NCBI RefSeq assembly: GCF_006088715.1
Contig: NZ_CP030772.1
Coordinates: 496,001 to 560,000 of the forward strand
DNA: 64,000 bases
Reading direction: 5' to 3'
From: Streptomyces sp. YIM 121038
GTDB taxonomy: Bacteria > Actinomycetota > Actinomycetes > Streptomycetales > Streptomycetaceae
Position numbers and translations under genes: made by a program. Of the stretch, positions 1 to 8,487 are shown in pieces (the stretch's first letter is position 1; each line of letters begins with the position of its first letter). The notes beneath the pieces were generated by a model. The model searched no databases, was not told the origin of the DNA, and saw only the letters and a list, made by a program, of their open reading frames with translations.

Positions 1-1216
1 TGAGTCGGGGTGATTCGGTACGCGGCCAGCTGACATCGCGGTCTGTGAATTGGATAGGCAGACGGTCGAGATCGAGCGCGGGCGAGGGGGCCGTGAATCC
101 AGGCATGCGTGGAATACGCTCGCGGTGCAGCACCCCAATTCCGTTAAGGAGACCGAGAAGACCAGCTGCTGACTCAGTGTGTCCCACGTTGGCCTTGGCC
201 GTCCCTATCCACAGTTGGCCCTCGGGGCCGGCCATGGTGCTGTGGTCGTGAAGCCCCAGTCCGTTGATGATCCCGTCGATCTCTGCCGGATCACCAGCCG
301 CGGTGCCGGTGCCATGTGCTTCCAGGTATCCGATCGCTGAGCCGGGCACCTCGGCATCAGCCAAAGCACTGCGGATCAACGATGCTTGTGCCTGCGCACT
401 AGGGCAAGTGAGCGTCGCGGACCGTCCATCGTGGTTCATTCCTATGCCCGCAATGACGGCTAGGACTGGGTCGCCCGCCTCGAGCGCGGCCGTGAGCGGC
501 TTCAACACGACACACCCTGCGCCGTCACCACGGACGTAGCCGTCTGCCGCTGCATCGAAACCCACGGACCGCCCCGTGTGCGACAATACCCCAGCCTGCT
601 GGAGCGTGGCGTGGTAGAACCCATCGCAGATGATGTTTGCGGCGCCGACCAGCGCCATCGAGCACTGCTTTCCGCGCAGCGCAATGACCGCCAGGGTGAG
701 GGCAGTAAGCCCGCTTGAGCAGGCAGTGTCGATGGTGACGCTGGGGCCGCGCAAGTCGAAGTGGAACGATAGCCGGTTGGCCAGGAAGGCATGCAGGGTA
801 CCCGCGAGAGTATGAGAGTTCACTTGGCCGCGACGCAAGGCTAACTCGCGGTAATCGTAAGACGATACACCGGCAAACACGCCGACCGCCTCTCCGGCCA
901 AATCGGCCGGTTCCAGGGCTGCGCGTTGCAGAGCATGGCAGCTGATCTCTAGCAGAGCCCGCTGTTGTGGGTCCATTGCTGCGGCTACGGCGGGTTTGAT
1001 GCCAAAAAACTCCGCATCGAAGCGATCCGGGTGTTCAAGCAGTGCCGCCATCGGCACGGGAGCTTCATTCACAACAACTTCGTATCCTGGCACTCGTGTC
1101 GGGGGAACTCGCGCTACCCGCTGCTCTCCGTGGTCGAGGAGGTCCCAAAATCCTTCCATTGTGTCGGCACCGGACGTGCGGCAGGCGGCACCGATAACCG
1201 CGATCTCTCGTTCCAT
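1..1216 (-). CDS. Ketosynthase domain of a polyketide synthase, 3' end outside the window
   Basis: Reading the complement from an ATG at 1216 gives an open frame of about 405 codons with no stop before the left edge. It is a type I ketosynthase: N-terminal AVIGAACR, active-site motif DTACSSGL with Cys about 166, EAHGTGT and NVGHTESAAG carrying the two catalytic His. All three catalytic residues are present, so it should condense or transfer acyl chains. AAGGG lies just upstream of the start. There is no N-terminal docking helix; the protein begins directly with the KS fold, so it may be a first module, a stand-alone KS or an iterative enzyme. Later domains lie outside the window. It is divergent from the four PKS proteins at 23.6-44.1 kb and need not belong to the same pathway. 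Confidence 0.88.
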   Translation of the reverse strand, partial: MEREIAVIGAACRTSGADTMEGFWDLLDHGEQRVARVPPTRVPGYEVVVNEAPVPMAALLEHPDRFDAEFFGIKPAVAAAMDPQQRALLEISCHALQRAALEPADLAGEAVGVFAGVSSYDYRELALRRGQVNSHTLAGTLHAFLANRLSFHFDLRGPSVTIDTACSSGLTALTLAVIALRGKQCSMALVGAANIICDGFYHATLQQAGVLSHTGRSVGFDAAADGYVRGDGAGCVVLKPLTAALEAGDPVLAVIAGIGMNHDGRSATLTCPSAQAQASLIRSALADAEVPGSAIGYLEAHGTGTAAGDPAEIDGIINGLGLHDHSTMAGPEGQLWIGTAKANVGHTESAAGLLGLLNGIGVLHRERIPRMPGFTAPSPALDLDRLPIQFTDRDVSWPRTESPRL

Positions 1217-2193
1217 CGCAACCCTTTTCCCATCTCCTTGTACTAGCACGGTCGCTACACCTTGAAGGATCTCCAGACTTACCACCCGCGCGGCCCGTCG
1301 TCCGCCTCCGACCATCCCCCTCACCGTCCGCTTCACACCCTGCATCCTCTGGATCGCGAGCAGGGACAGCGGAGTTGCCGATTGAGAACGGCCCGGTCGT
1401 TACTTCGTATTGGGAGAACCCGTCCTTGACTCGGTCGTACTGCTTACCAGATCGCTGCTGACATCCGAGTCAAGGGCAAACGTCCTCTGGGCGCCTCCGC
1501 CTGGAGGTCGCTGCCCGGTCAGTGCGAACGCTGTCGCCCTGTGCGCTTGCCGACCTCGGCAAGAGGTCGGGAGAGCTGTTGTGCGAACTGAGCAACTGGG
1601 GTCGTAGTTACCGACTCTGGGGTTTGACAGTATGCCTACTGCTTGCCAGTTACCTTGCCCCTCTCGCTCCTATAAAGAAACACCGATGCGCTCACTTGTG
1701 GGAGCAGAGGGCGTACACAGCGCACTCACTAAAGCATTATGTATGCCCTCGGCCTATGCCAGCCCCCTGCGCTCTCTGTGCACTCCCACAGGTGTTCTCT
1801 TTGGGGCGCATGGCGCTGCTGATTTCATAAGTGAAGGCGGGAGTGTCTGTCCCTGAAGGAGTGGGGAGGGGCAAGCGGCGGGCTTGTCCGTATCGTTGAG
1901 GGCTGTGCATGCTTTTCGGGCAACCGTGATCAGTGGCGTTGTGGAGCAGGCACGCGAGGGTGGCGGAGATGTGTGGTTGCAGGGGCGCCCCGGGGCGGTT
2001 ATGGCGTTGGCAGGCTTGGACCGGCTGTCGTTCATCCCTTCGAGGTCCCCCGGGGGTGCGGGCCAGGCATGGGGCGGTTCGCGTCCGGACGGCGGGATCA
2101 ATCACTTGGTCGGCGGTGCCGCCGGGGCGTGCGCCAGGACGCTCCCGATCATGCGTCGTCCGGGTTCTGGCCCGTTCATCCCGCGTCCGCCCG
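1217..2193. other. Non-coding or decayed stretch upstream of the ketosynthase
   Basis: Several short overlapping frames exist but none shows recognisable domains or a good ribosome binding site. An imperfect inverted repeat is visible: CACTTGTGGGAG at 1693-1704 and CTCCCACAGGTG at 1783-1794 (11 of 12 pair). The part next to 1217 should hold the promoter of the minus-strand ketosynthase; I cannot fix its -10/-35 boxes. The 1850-2190 part is probably mobile-element debris because it runs into an IS110 relic. Confidence 0.5.
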
Positions 2194-2380
2194 TTACAGG
2201 CAGCGGGCTTCGCCGTCGCGTAGGGCGTAGTGGACGAGAGTGAGCAGTTTGCGGGCTGCGACGACCCTGGCGACGTGCTTGGCCTCGGGACCGCGGCGCT
2301 GAACAATGCGGACGGCTAGGGACGGGAGTGTCCAATAGACGGCGGATCTGATGATCAAGGACGCCTGATGAGCGAGACCA
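2194..2380 (-). pseudogene. IS110-family transposase, C-terminal relic
   Basis: The complement ends with a tail typical of IS110 (IS116-like) transposases: RGPEAKHVARVVAARKLL followed by TLVHYALRDGE. Only about 60 C-terminal residues remain. The 5' side is lost where the IS3 relic begins near 2450. No catalytic residues survive, so it is non-functional. Confidence 0.6.
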
Positions 2381-2449
2381 TCACCGAGAACGAGGCCGTG
2401 GGGGAACCAGTCGCCAAGCTGGCTGCGGAGGCGGTGTCTGACGGGCCTT

Positions 2450-2775
2450 GACCCCGGATTTTGGACACCGGAGGCACTTGGATCTTGATGGTCCAGGAGA
2501 ACGGAGTCCCTGTGGGGATGAAGCACTACCCCGCCGGGTTCAAGGCGGACGCGGTCGCGTTGTACCGGTCGAGGCCAGGAGTGACGATCAAGTCCGTCGC
2601 CGGCGATCTCGGAGTGAACACCGAGACGCTGCGGAACTGGATTCGGGCCGCCGACGGACGTCGTCCCGGCGCCCGTTCCTCGCCGCCAGCCGCCATCCCG
2701 GCCGGTGGTGACGCCGTCGAGGCGGAGCTGGCCGCTGCCCGGAAGAGGATCCGTGAGCTGGAGGAAGAGCGGGAC
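2450..2775 (+). pseudogene. IS3-family orfA relic with left terminal repeat
   Basis: TGACCCCGGATTTTGGACAC at 2450 looks like an IS3-family left end. It is followed by an OrfA (from about 2488) with the helix-turn-helix segment YPAGFKADAVALY and ETLRNWIRAADG, then the coiled leucine-zipper region ELAAARKRIRELEEERD. The frame stops at 2778, where a second IS3-type element begins, so OrfA lacks its last residues and the frameshift site, and OrfB is absent. OrfA normally binds the ends and is fused to OrfB by programmed frameshifting; this copy cannot do that. Confidence 0.75.
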
Positions 2776-2807
2776 TGAGGTTGATCCTCGGGAGTGGACG
2801 CCGGGTT

Positions 2808-3767
2808 TCATGTGACGTGTGACAGCGTAGGTGATGTGATCAGCTGCTGTTCGATCTCGGCTGGTGTGAGGTAGCCGGGGGCGGAGTGCCGGCGGCGCCG
2901 GTTGTAGTACGTCAGCCAGCGAAACAGCTCGAGGCGGGTCTGTGCCTTCGAGGTCCAGCGGCGTCCGTGCAGCAGCTCCCGTTTGAGGCCCTGGAAGAAC
3001 GATTCGGCGAGGGCATTGTCGTAACTCGAGCCGACCCGGCCCATGCTTCGGTGGATGCCGTGCCGGCGGCAGACCTCGGCGAAGACCGCCGACTGGTATC
3101 GGGCGCCCCTGTCCGTGTGAAAGACAACGCCGTGCACCCGGCCGCCGCGGGCGGCAACGGCCATCTCGACGGCGTCGGTGACAAGCTCGGCCCTCATGTG
3201 ATCGGCGATGGACCAGCCCACCACCCGCCGTGAACAGATGTCGATCACCGTGGCCAGATACAGCCAGGACGATCCCACCGAGACGTAGGTGATGTCACCG
3301 CACCACCTGGTGTTCAGCGCGGACGCGGTGAAGTCCCGGTGCACCAGGTCCGGAACCGGCGGTGCCGTGCGGTCGGGGATCGTGGTCCGCTTCTTCCTGT
3401 GCAGGTGACGGCCGACGATGCCGTGGACCCGCATGCGCCGGGTCACGCGCTTGCGGTTGGTCTTCCGGCCCTGTGCCCGCAGTTCGGCGTGGATGCGCGG
3501 GGCGCCATAGGCACCGTTGTGCTCGAGGTGGACGGCGCGTATCTCGGCCATGGTCCGTTCCTGCTCGGCCTCACGCTCGGCATGGGCCTCCTCGGTGGCC
3601 AGATGGCGGTAGTAGCCGGAACGGGACACCCCGAGCACCCGGCAGATCCGCTTCACGCCGAAGGCGGCGCGGTGGGCGGAGATGAAGTCCCAGCGGCGGG
3701 TTCTCACTTCACCTCGCGAGCGAAATACGCGGCCGCCCGGCGCAGGATCTCGCGCTCCAGCTGCCAC
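2808..3767 (-). CDS. IS3-family transposase OrfB (rve integrase core)
   Basis: The DDE catalytic half of the IS3-B transposase. HTH_21-like segment FGVKRICRVLGVSRSGYYR, then the integrase core with catalytic residues visible: Asp in WCGDITYVS, Asp in FHTDRGARYQ, Glu in NALAESFFQGLKREL. The C-terminus has YYNRRRRHSAPGYLTPAE, typical of the family. It lies in the -1 frame relative to orfA; the first ~25 residues of the open frame are outside the conserved region and are probably translated only as a fusion. No internal stop or lost catalytic residue, so IS3-B could still be mobile. Confidence 0.88.
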   Translation of the reverse strand: MAAGARDPAPGGRVFRSRGEVRTRRWDFISAHRAAFGVKRICRVLGVSRSGYYRHLATEEAHAEREAEQERTMAEIRAVHLEHNGAYGAPRIHAELRAQGRKTNRKRVTRRMRVHGIVGRHLHRKKRTTIPDRTAPPVPDLVHRDFTASALNTRWCGDITYVSVGSSWLYLATVIDICSRRVVGWSIADHMRAELVTDAVEMAVAARGGRVHGVVFHTDRGARYQSAVFAEVCRRHGIHRSMGRVGSSYDNALAESFFQGLKRELLHGRRWTSKAQTRLELFRWLTYYNRRRRHSAPGYLTPAEIEQQLITSPTLSHVT

Positions 3768-4072
3768 TGGGCCTCCGCCCTGCGCAGCCGCTTGTTCTCC
3801 TCCCGCAGCCGGACCAGTTCCTCGTCCTGGCCCTCAGCGGCCTGCTCGTTCCGGGGACCGCGGCCGGCCACCCCGTCCGCCTGCCGCACCCAACTACGCA
3901 ACGTCTCACCGGTGACCCCGACATCGGCCGCCACTGCTGCATACATGCGCTTCCCGCCTGCCGCCCGGTACAAGGCGACGGCGTCCCGCCGGAACTCCTC
4001 CGGATACGCAGACCTACGTCCCACCTGGACACCCCTTCCTGGACCATCAAGATCCATCCTCAGGGTGTCCAC
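3704..4072 (-). CDS. IS3-family transposase OrfA
   Basis: 122 residues: an N-terminal helix-turn-helix (YPEEFRRDAVALY, then GVTGETLRSWVRQADG) that recognises the element ends, followed by a leucine-zipper coiled coil (LVRLREENKRLRRAEAQWQL). It is the upstream reading frame of IS3-B and overlaps the orfB frame by about 60 nt, the usual arrangement for programmed -1 frameshifting that yields the OrfAB transposase. The ORF start is used; the true start may be a few codons later. It looks intact. Confidence 0.85.
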   Translation of the reverse strand: MDTLRMDLDGPGRGVQVGRRSAYPEEFRRDAVALYRAAGGKRMYAAVAADVGVTGETLRSWVRQADGVAGRGPRNEQAAEGQDEELVRLREENKRLRRAEAQWQLEREILRRAAAYFAREVK

Positions 4073-4090
4073 TCCAAAGGATCAGCCTCA

Positions 4091-4321
4091 CTGTCCCTGG
4101 CCGCCGGCGGCCTGATCGCCTGGACACAGCTCCTGCTGCTGGACGGCGAACTGGCCACCGCCGAGCCGAAGCGACTCCGCTACCAGTTCCTCCACCTCGC
4201 CGCCCGCCCCACCCGCAGCTGCCGCCGTCTCCGCCTGCGGATCTCCGCGACCTGGCCCTGGCGAAACGAACTGGCCGACGCCTTCCATCGGCTCACCGCC
4301 CTGCCCCGACCCGCCGACTGA
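4091..4321 (+). pseudogene. IS1380-family transposase, C-terminal relic
   Basis: An open frame entering from the IS3-B right end encodes AAGGLIAWTQLLLLDGELA, AEPKRLRYQFLHLAARP and WPWRNELADAFHRLTALP, the C-terminal tail of IS1380-family transposases, ending at TGA 4319-4321. About 76 residues remain and the DDE core is gone. The 150 bp after the stop look like the tail of that element and hold no gene. Confidence 0.65.
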
Positions 4322-4484
4322 ACGGTGCACCCCTGACCGCCCACGACCTCAAGGATCTCGAAGACCCGGCCACCGCGCCGGAACTCAGCCATGCCCACGG
4401 CCCGAACTCATCGGCGCCACCCACAAATTAACGATCAGCAGCACCCCACCACCCCCAGTGAAAGAGCCAGGCTAAGAGATCATC

Positions 4485-4606
4485 TCATTTGGCCGGTCGG
4501 CGATAGCAGATGAGGGTGCAGGCGATGCTGGCGAAGGCAAGGAAATGGATGGCTTTGCGCTCGTAGCGGCGGTGGAGTGTTGGGCGACTCTCTGCATGAG
4601 CACGAA
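4485..4606 (-). pseudogene. IS5-family transposase, C-terminal relic
   Basis: The complement encodes the tail HRRYERKAIHFLAFASIACT then LICYRR and a stop at 4485-4487, as found at the end of Streptomyces IS5-family transposases. Only about 40 residues remain; upstream sequence is replaced by the TniA/TniB-type transposon that starts near 4620. Confidence 0.55.
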
Positions 4607-4712
4607 CGCGGCAGTTGGCGACTGTCGCGGTGGACATGAGTGCTGATCTTGGTGGGCAGTCTGGTCTCGCTTCGTGCACGACGACACGGTGTGCACGTGG
4701 TGGAGGTACCGA

Positions 4713-5297
4713 GTGCTCATCGTCGATGCCGACGTCGTCCGGGCGGGACGCCAGTTGCGGGCCGGTGAACTGGCGTGCCCTGGGTGCGGGGCGGTGCTCG
4801 CGCCGTGGGGACACGGCCGCCCGCGGGAGATCCGTGGTGATCTCGGGGCCCGGCTGTTGGTACGTCCTCGTCGTTCGCGCTGTATGGGCTGCCAGGTCAC
4901 GCACGTGTTGCTGCCGGAAGGGGTGTGGCCTCGGCGGATGGATGCGGCCGGGGTGATCGGGGCCGGGCTGGAGATAGCGGCCCTGGGCATGGGGCACCGC
5001 CAGGTCGCCGTCCGTCTGAGTCTGGCCGAGGGCACGGTCCGCGGCTGGATCCGCCGCTTCAAGAGCCGGTCCGAGGAGGTTCGCCGGTACTTCACCGTCG
5101 CGCTGGTCGCGCTCGCCGACGACCCTGTGATGCCCGGTCTGTCCGGGACGGCGCTGGCGGACGCCGTCTCGGCGGTCGCGGCCGCCCATCGGGCGGCCGC
5201 GACGAAGTGGTCCCACATGCACACGGTGTCGCGGTGGGAGGTCGCCGGCCGCGCGATATCAGGACGTGTTCTGGCCTGCTCTCTTCCTGCTGGTTGA
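4713..5297 (+). CDS. Zinc-ribbon / helix-turn-helix protein of a TniA/TniB-type transposon
   Basis: 194 residues from a GTG at 4713 preceded by GGAGG (4702-4706), which decides the start. Two CxxC pairs (CPGC and CMGC) form a zinc ribbon in the N-terminal half, followed by a helix-turn-helix resembling resolvase/transposase end-binding domains (QVAVRLSLAEGTVRGWIRRF). This resembles the DUF6431-type proteins that precede DDE transposase and ATPase genes in actinomycete transposons. It is the first gene of a same-strand set (5401, 6647, 6922) and may bind the transposon ends or regulate the set. The frame is intact, although its partners are broken. Function is inferred from context. Confidence 0.7.
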   Translation: MLIVDADVVRAGRQLRAGELACPGCGAVLAPWGHGRPREIRGDLGARLLVRPRRSRCMGCQVTHVLLPEGVWPRRMDAAGVIGAGLEIAALGMGHRQVAVRLSLAEGTVRGWIRRFKSRSEEVRRYFTVALVALADDPVMPGLSGTALADAVSAVAAAHRAAATKWSHMHTVSRWEVAGRAISGRVLACSLPAG

Positions 5298-5400
5298 TCA
5301 ACACGGGCCGCCCCTGGGCGGCGATCGGAGCCGCGGTGAGTCTTGATCGTGTCCGTCCGCGACAGGCGGACGCTGATCGAGATGCGAGGAGAGTCCACGC

Positions 5401-6650
5401 ATGGCATCGAGCGAGGACGAGGACCGCCGCCGGGCGGAGAAGGCCCGGCAGGTCGGTCTGTTCCGCTATTCCCTGATCCAGGACCTGCTGGACAACACGC
5501 TGACCACCCGCGAACGCGGCCGTCTGGCACGGGAGGTGGCCCAGAAGGAACACACCGATCCCTTCGGCCGGCAGGTGAAGGTGTCCAGGGGCACGATCGA
5601 CCGCTGGACGCGGCACTACCGCAGCGGCGGGTTCGCCGCTCTGGTCCCCGAGCCGCGCAAGGCGGTCCCCAGGACACCACCGGAGGTGCTGGAACTGGCG
5701 GCCGCGCTGAAGCGGGAGAACCCCGGCCGCACGGCCGCGCAGATCCAGCGGATCCTGCGGACCACGCAGGGCTGGTCGCCGACCGAGCGCACGCTCCAGC
5801 GGCACTTCGTCGCCGCCGGGCTGACCGGCCCTGGCGGCGACAAGAGCGTCTTCGGCCGGTTCGAGGCCACTCACGGCAACGAGTTGTGGACCGGGGACGC
5901 CCTGCACGGTCCGAAGATCAGCGGACGGAAGACCTATCTCTTCGCCTTCATCGACGACCACAGCCGGGCGATCGTGGGGCACCGGTTCGGGTTCGCCGAG
6001 GACACCGTCCGCCCCGCCGCGGCCCTGCGGCCGGCGCTGTCGGCCCGCGGCGTCCCCGAATCGATCTACGTCGACAACGGGAGTGCCTTCGTCGACACGT
6101 GGTTGCTCAGGGCCTGCGCGACGACGAACGTGTCGGCCAGATCGAGCATCTCACCGACCTGAACAGACTGTTCACCGCGTGGGTGGAGACGGTCTATCAC
6201 CGCACCGTGCACTCGGATACCGGGCAGCCGCCGATCGAACGATGGCTGGGTTCGATTCCCAAACCGCTGCCGCTGCCGTCCACGGCGGATCTGCGGGAGG
6301 CGTTCTTGTGGTCGGAGTTCCGCACCGTGACGAAGACCGCGACGGTGTCGCTGCACGGCAACTCCTATGAGGTCGACCCGTCGCTGGCCGGGATGAGGAT
6401 CGAGCTGGTCTTCGACCCGTTCGACCTGACCGACATCGAGGTGAGGGCCTCCGGCAAGGCCCTGGGCAAAGCGGTCCCTCATCACGTCGGCCGCCATGCC
6501 CACCCCAAAGCGAGCCCGGAGACGCCGGCCGGGCCGGTGCCGCCGACCGGGATCGACTACCTCAAGATCCTCGACGAGGCACACACCGCGAACACCGCCA
6601 GGGGCATCAACTACTCCTCCCTGTTGAACGATGCGCGGGGCCGGCAGTGA
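5401..6650 (+). pseudogene. TniA/Mu-type DDE transposase, internal deletion and frameshift
   Basis: Starts at ATG 5401. N-terminal helix-turn-helix region (VSRGTIDRWTRHYRSGGF), then a retroviral-integrase fold with Asp in LWTGDALHGPK and Asp in IYVDNGSAF. Directly after LLRACA (about 6115-6120) the frame changes, and the next conserved segment, VGQIEHLTDLNRLFTAWVE, comes too early: the stretch normally holding the third catalytic residue (Glu) and roughly 35-45 residues is missing. The second frame continues through the Mu C-terminal-like beta-barrel (FRTVTKTATVSLHGNSYEVD) to TGA 6648-6650. Loss of the Glu means it cannot catalyse strand transfer. The downstream small gene overlaps its stop (GTGA), showing former translational coupling. 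Confidence 0.85.
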
Positions 6651-6925
6651 AGCCCTCCCGGGCCGAGGAGTTGTACTTCGACCCCGAACCCGACCTCTTC
6701 ATGCTCACGCCCCGCGAGCTGGCCGGCCGGGCCCTTCACCTGGCGGGAGTCTGCTGCCACCGGGCCGAACACGCCGCCGGGGCTCTCGGCACCCCCGCCG
6801 TCCGCACCGCGTTGCGCGCGGTCCGTCTCGCCGTCCGGCTCGGGCAGCGGGCCGCTGCCGACGAACCGGCCGAACCGGTCGCTAACCAAGCCCAGTTCTG
6901 CCCCTGCCCGAGGAGGATTCCTTGA
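6647..6925 (+). CDS. Small protein between tniA- and tniB-like genes
   Basis: 92 residues from GTG 6647, overlapping the stop of the transposase frame by 4 nt; its own stop overlaps the start region of the next gene. Content is Ala/Arg-rich and helical (LTPRELAGRALHLAGVCC, AVRTALRAVRLAVRLGQR). I recognise no family. The tight coupling on both sides implies it belongs to the same transposition operon, perhaps as an adaptor between transposase and ATPase, but that is inference. Confidence 0.55.
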   Translation: MKPSRAEELYFDPEPDLFMLTPRELAGRALHLAGVCCHRAEHAAGALGTPAVRTALRAVRLAVRLGQRAAADEPAEPVANQAQFCPCPRRIP

Positions 6926-7738
6926 TCGACCGCGTCCAGGGCTACTACGGGTTCACCCGGGTCCCCCTTCGGCCGGGACCTGGCCCCGTCCATGCTCCAC
7001 CAGCACAATTCCCACCAGGAGGCCGCGGCCCGCATCGCGTGGTGCATCAACAACAAGGCGATCGGCGTCGTCACCGGCGAGGTCGGCGCGGACAAGACCG
7101 TCGCCCTCAAGGGCGCCGTCGCCTCGCTCGATCCGGCCCGGTTCACCGTGATCTACCAGCCCAACCCGGAGGTCGGCATGCGCGGTCTCTACGACCGGAT
7201 CGTCACCAGCCTGGGCGGCACCCCGAAGTACCAGTCCGCCGCTCTCGCAGCTCAGGCGTCCGCCGCCCTGGCGGCCGAGGTCGACGAGCGCGGACGCATT
7301 CCCGCTGTCGTGATCGACGAGTCGCACCTCCTCGACCACCACGAGCTGGATGCCATCCGCATGCTCACCAACTACGACATGGACTCCACGACGCCGTTCG
7401 CGGTGTTGCTGATCGGCCAGCCAACGCTGCGGAAGCGGATGAAACACGGCGTCCTGGCGGCCCTGGACCAGCGGATCTCGATCAGCTACCAGATGCCGAC
7501 CATGAACAAGGACGAGACCGCCAGCTACATCAAGCACCACCTCACCATCGCCGGACGCTCGGACACGCTGTTCTCCGACGACGCCGTCGACCTGATCCAC
7601 CTCACCAGCCGCGGCCTGCCCCGCTCGGTCAACAACATCTCCCTGCAGTCCCTCATCGCCGCGTTCGCCGACGAGAAGAGCATCGTCGACGAGTCCTCAA
7701 CCCGCCTCGCCATCACCGAGACACACGCGACAGAGTGA
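6922..7738 (+). pseudogene. TniB/ExeA-like AAA ATPase, frameshifted and with altered Walker A
   Basis: The gene starts at TTG 6922 after AGGAGG (MIDRVQGYYGFTRVP), but the frame breaks in a run of five C at 6963-6967; removing one base would continue FGRDLAPSMLHQHNSHQEAA into the rest of the protein. The Walker A motif reads GEVGADKT where GEVGAGKT is expected, so the invariant Gly before Lys is Asp. Walker B is AVVIDESHLL. Such ATPases deliver target DNA to the TniA transposase. With a frameshift, a damaged P-loop and a broken partner, the transposon is dead. Stop at 7736-7738, followed by a terminator. Confidence 0.8.
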
Positions 7739-7765
7739 CGACGAAAGCGACACCACGTTCACGAC

Positions 7766-7795
7766 GCCCCCGGCGGCCTGACGGCCGCCGGGGGC
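7766..7795. terminator. Strong stem-loop terminator after the tniB-like gene
   Basis: GCCCCCGGCGGCC at 7766-7778, loop TGAC, GGCCGCCGGGGGC at 7783-7795: a perfect 13-bp stem with a 4-nt loop, 28 bp after the stop at 7738. There is no U-tract, as is common in Streptomyces terminators. It would end transcription of the transposon operon and could also block read-through from the right. Confidence 0.85.
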
Positions 7796-7918
7796 GCTTC
7801 ATCCCATCCCATCGACAACCAGCACGTCGCCTTCGTACACACCTCCAGCGTCGCTCAACAAACCACGCGCAACTGCACCGCTGGGGCGTCGCCGCCGGCC
7901 TGGAGCTGGTCCGCCGCC

Positions 7919-8419
7919 TCATGCGCGAACTGGGTCGAGGACATCCATCCACTGCTGCTCGGTGGGTATCCAGGGCAGCTTCGTCAGCCTCGGCACGAGA
8001 CCGCGCTCGTGCCCGCCACGGTGTCGGCGGCCGGGCGTGTAGCGGCCCCGGCCGACCGGGTTGGAGTCGCGCTGCCCGTCCTCCATGAGGAAGTCGTAGA
8101 ACAGCCGGACCGACACCAGGCGCTGCTGAATGGTGGCGTTGGCCAGACCGGAGCCCGAGTCGATCGAGACCACGTTCGCACCCCGACGGCTCGGCCGTGA
8201 GGTCAACTCCCCTACATAGACGCCGATGTGGGCCCGGTTCGCGGTCAGCGGGTCGACGTCCTCCCGCTCGCACATCTCCAGGTACTCGGCCAGCCGGGCG
8301 TAGGCATCGATCGTCCGGGGTGCCCGGCCCAGGTCGGTCCACACCTGCAACCACCCGGCCGCCCGCTCGTGTCGGCCGAGCACCGGCCACTTCTCTTCCA
8401 GCACCACCGTGCCCGACAC
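7919..8419 (-). pseudogene. Tyrosine recombinase, N-terminal (SAM-like) fragment
   Basis: GTG start at 8419 with GAGGAG just upstream. The 166 residues match the core-binding N-terminal domain of phage-type integrases (LGRAPRTIDAYARLAEYLEM, GLANATIQQRLVSVRLFYDF, SNPVGRGRY). The frame ends at 7919, before the catalytic domain that would carry the Arg-His-Arg-Tyr residues, so it cannot recombine DNA. It sits head-to-tail with the truncated Tn3-family tnpA on the same strand; Tn3 elements with a tyrosine recombinase (TnpI type) as resolvase are known, so it may be that element's resolvase. Confidence 0.7.
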
Positions 8420-8487
8420 ATCTCCTCAGTCCGTGGTCGTACCGCAGGGAGATGATCTCCGCTGCGGTCAGATTCCACGTAACTGAT

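Larger units (their letters stand above)
2776..4090 (-). mobile_element. Complete IS3-family element (IS3-B)
   Basis: The left end (TGAGGTTGATCCTCGGGAG, 2776 on) and the reversed right end (TGAGGCTGATCCTTTGGAG, ending 4090) are imperfect terminal inverted repeats. The 1315 bp between them hold overlapping orfA and orfB on the minus strand. Flanks differ (IS3 orfA relic on the left, IS1380 relic on the right) and no target duplication is visible, so the element probably marks a recombination or deletion joint. Confidence 0.85.

Noticed and set aside
502..1265. Several short plus- and minus-strand open frames over the first 1.2 kb
   Set aside because: They overlap the long open minus-strand ketosynthase frame with clear motifs and are its shadows.
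5401..6650. Programmed frameshift in the TniA-like transposase
   Set aside because: The joint also removes conserved residues including the catalytic Glu, so it is a deletion rather than recoding.
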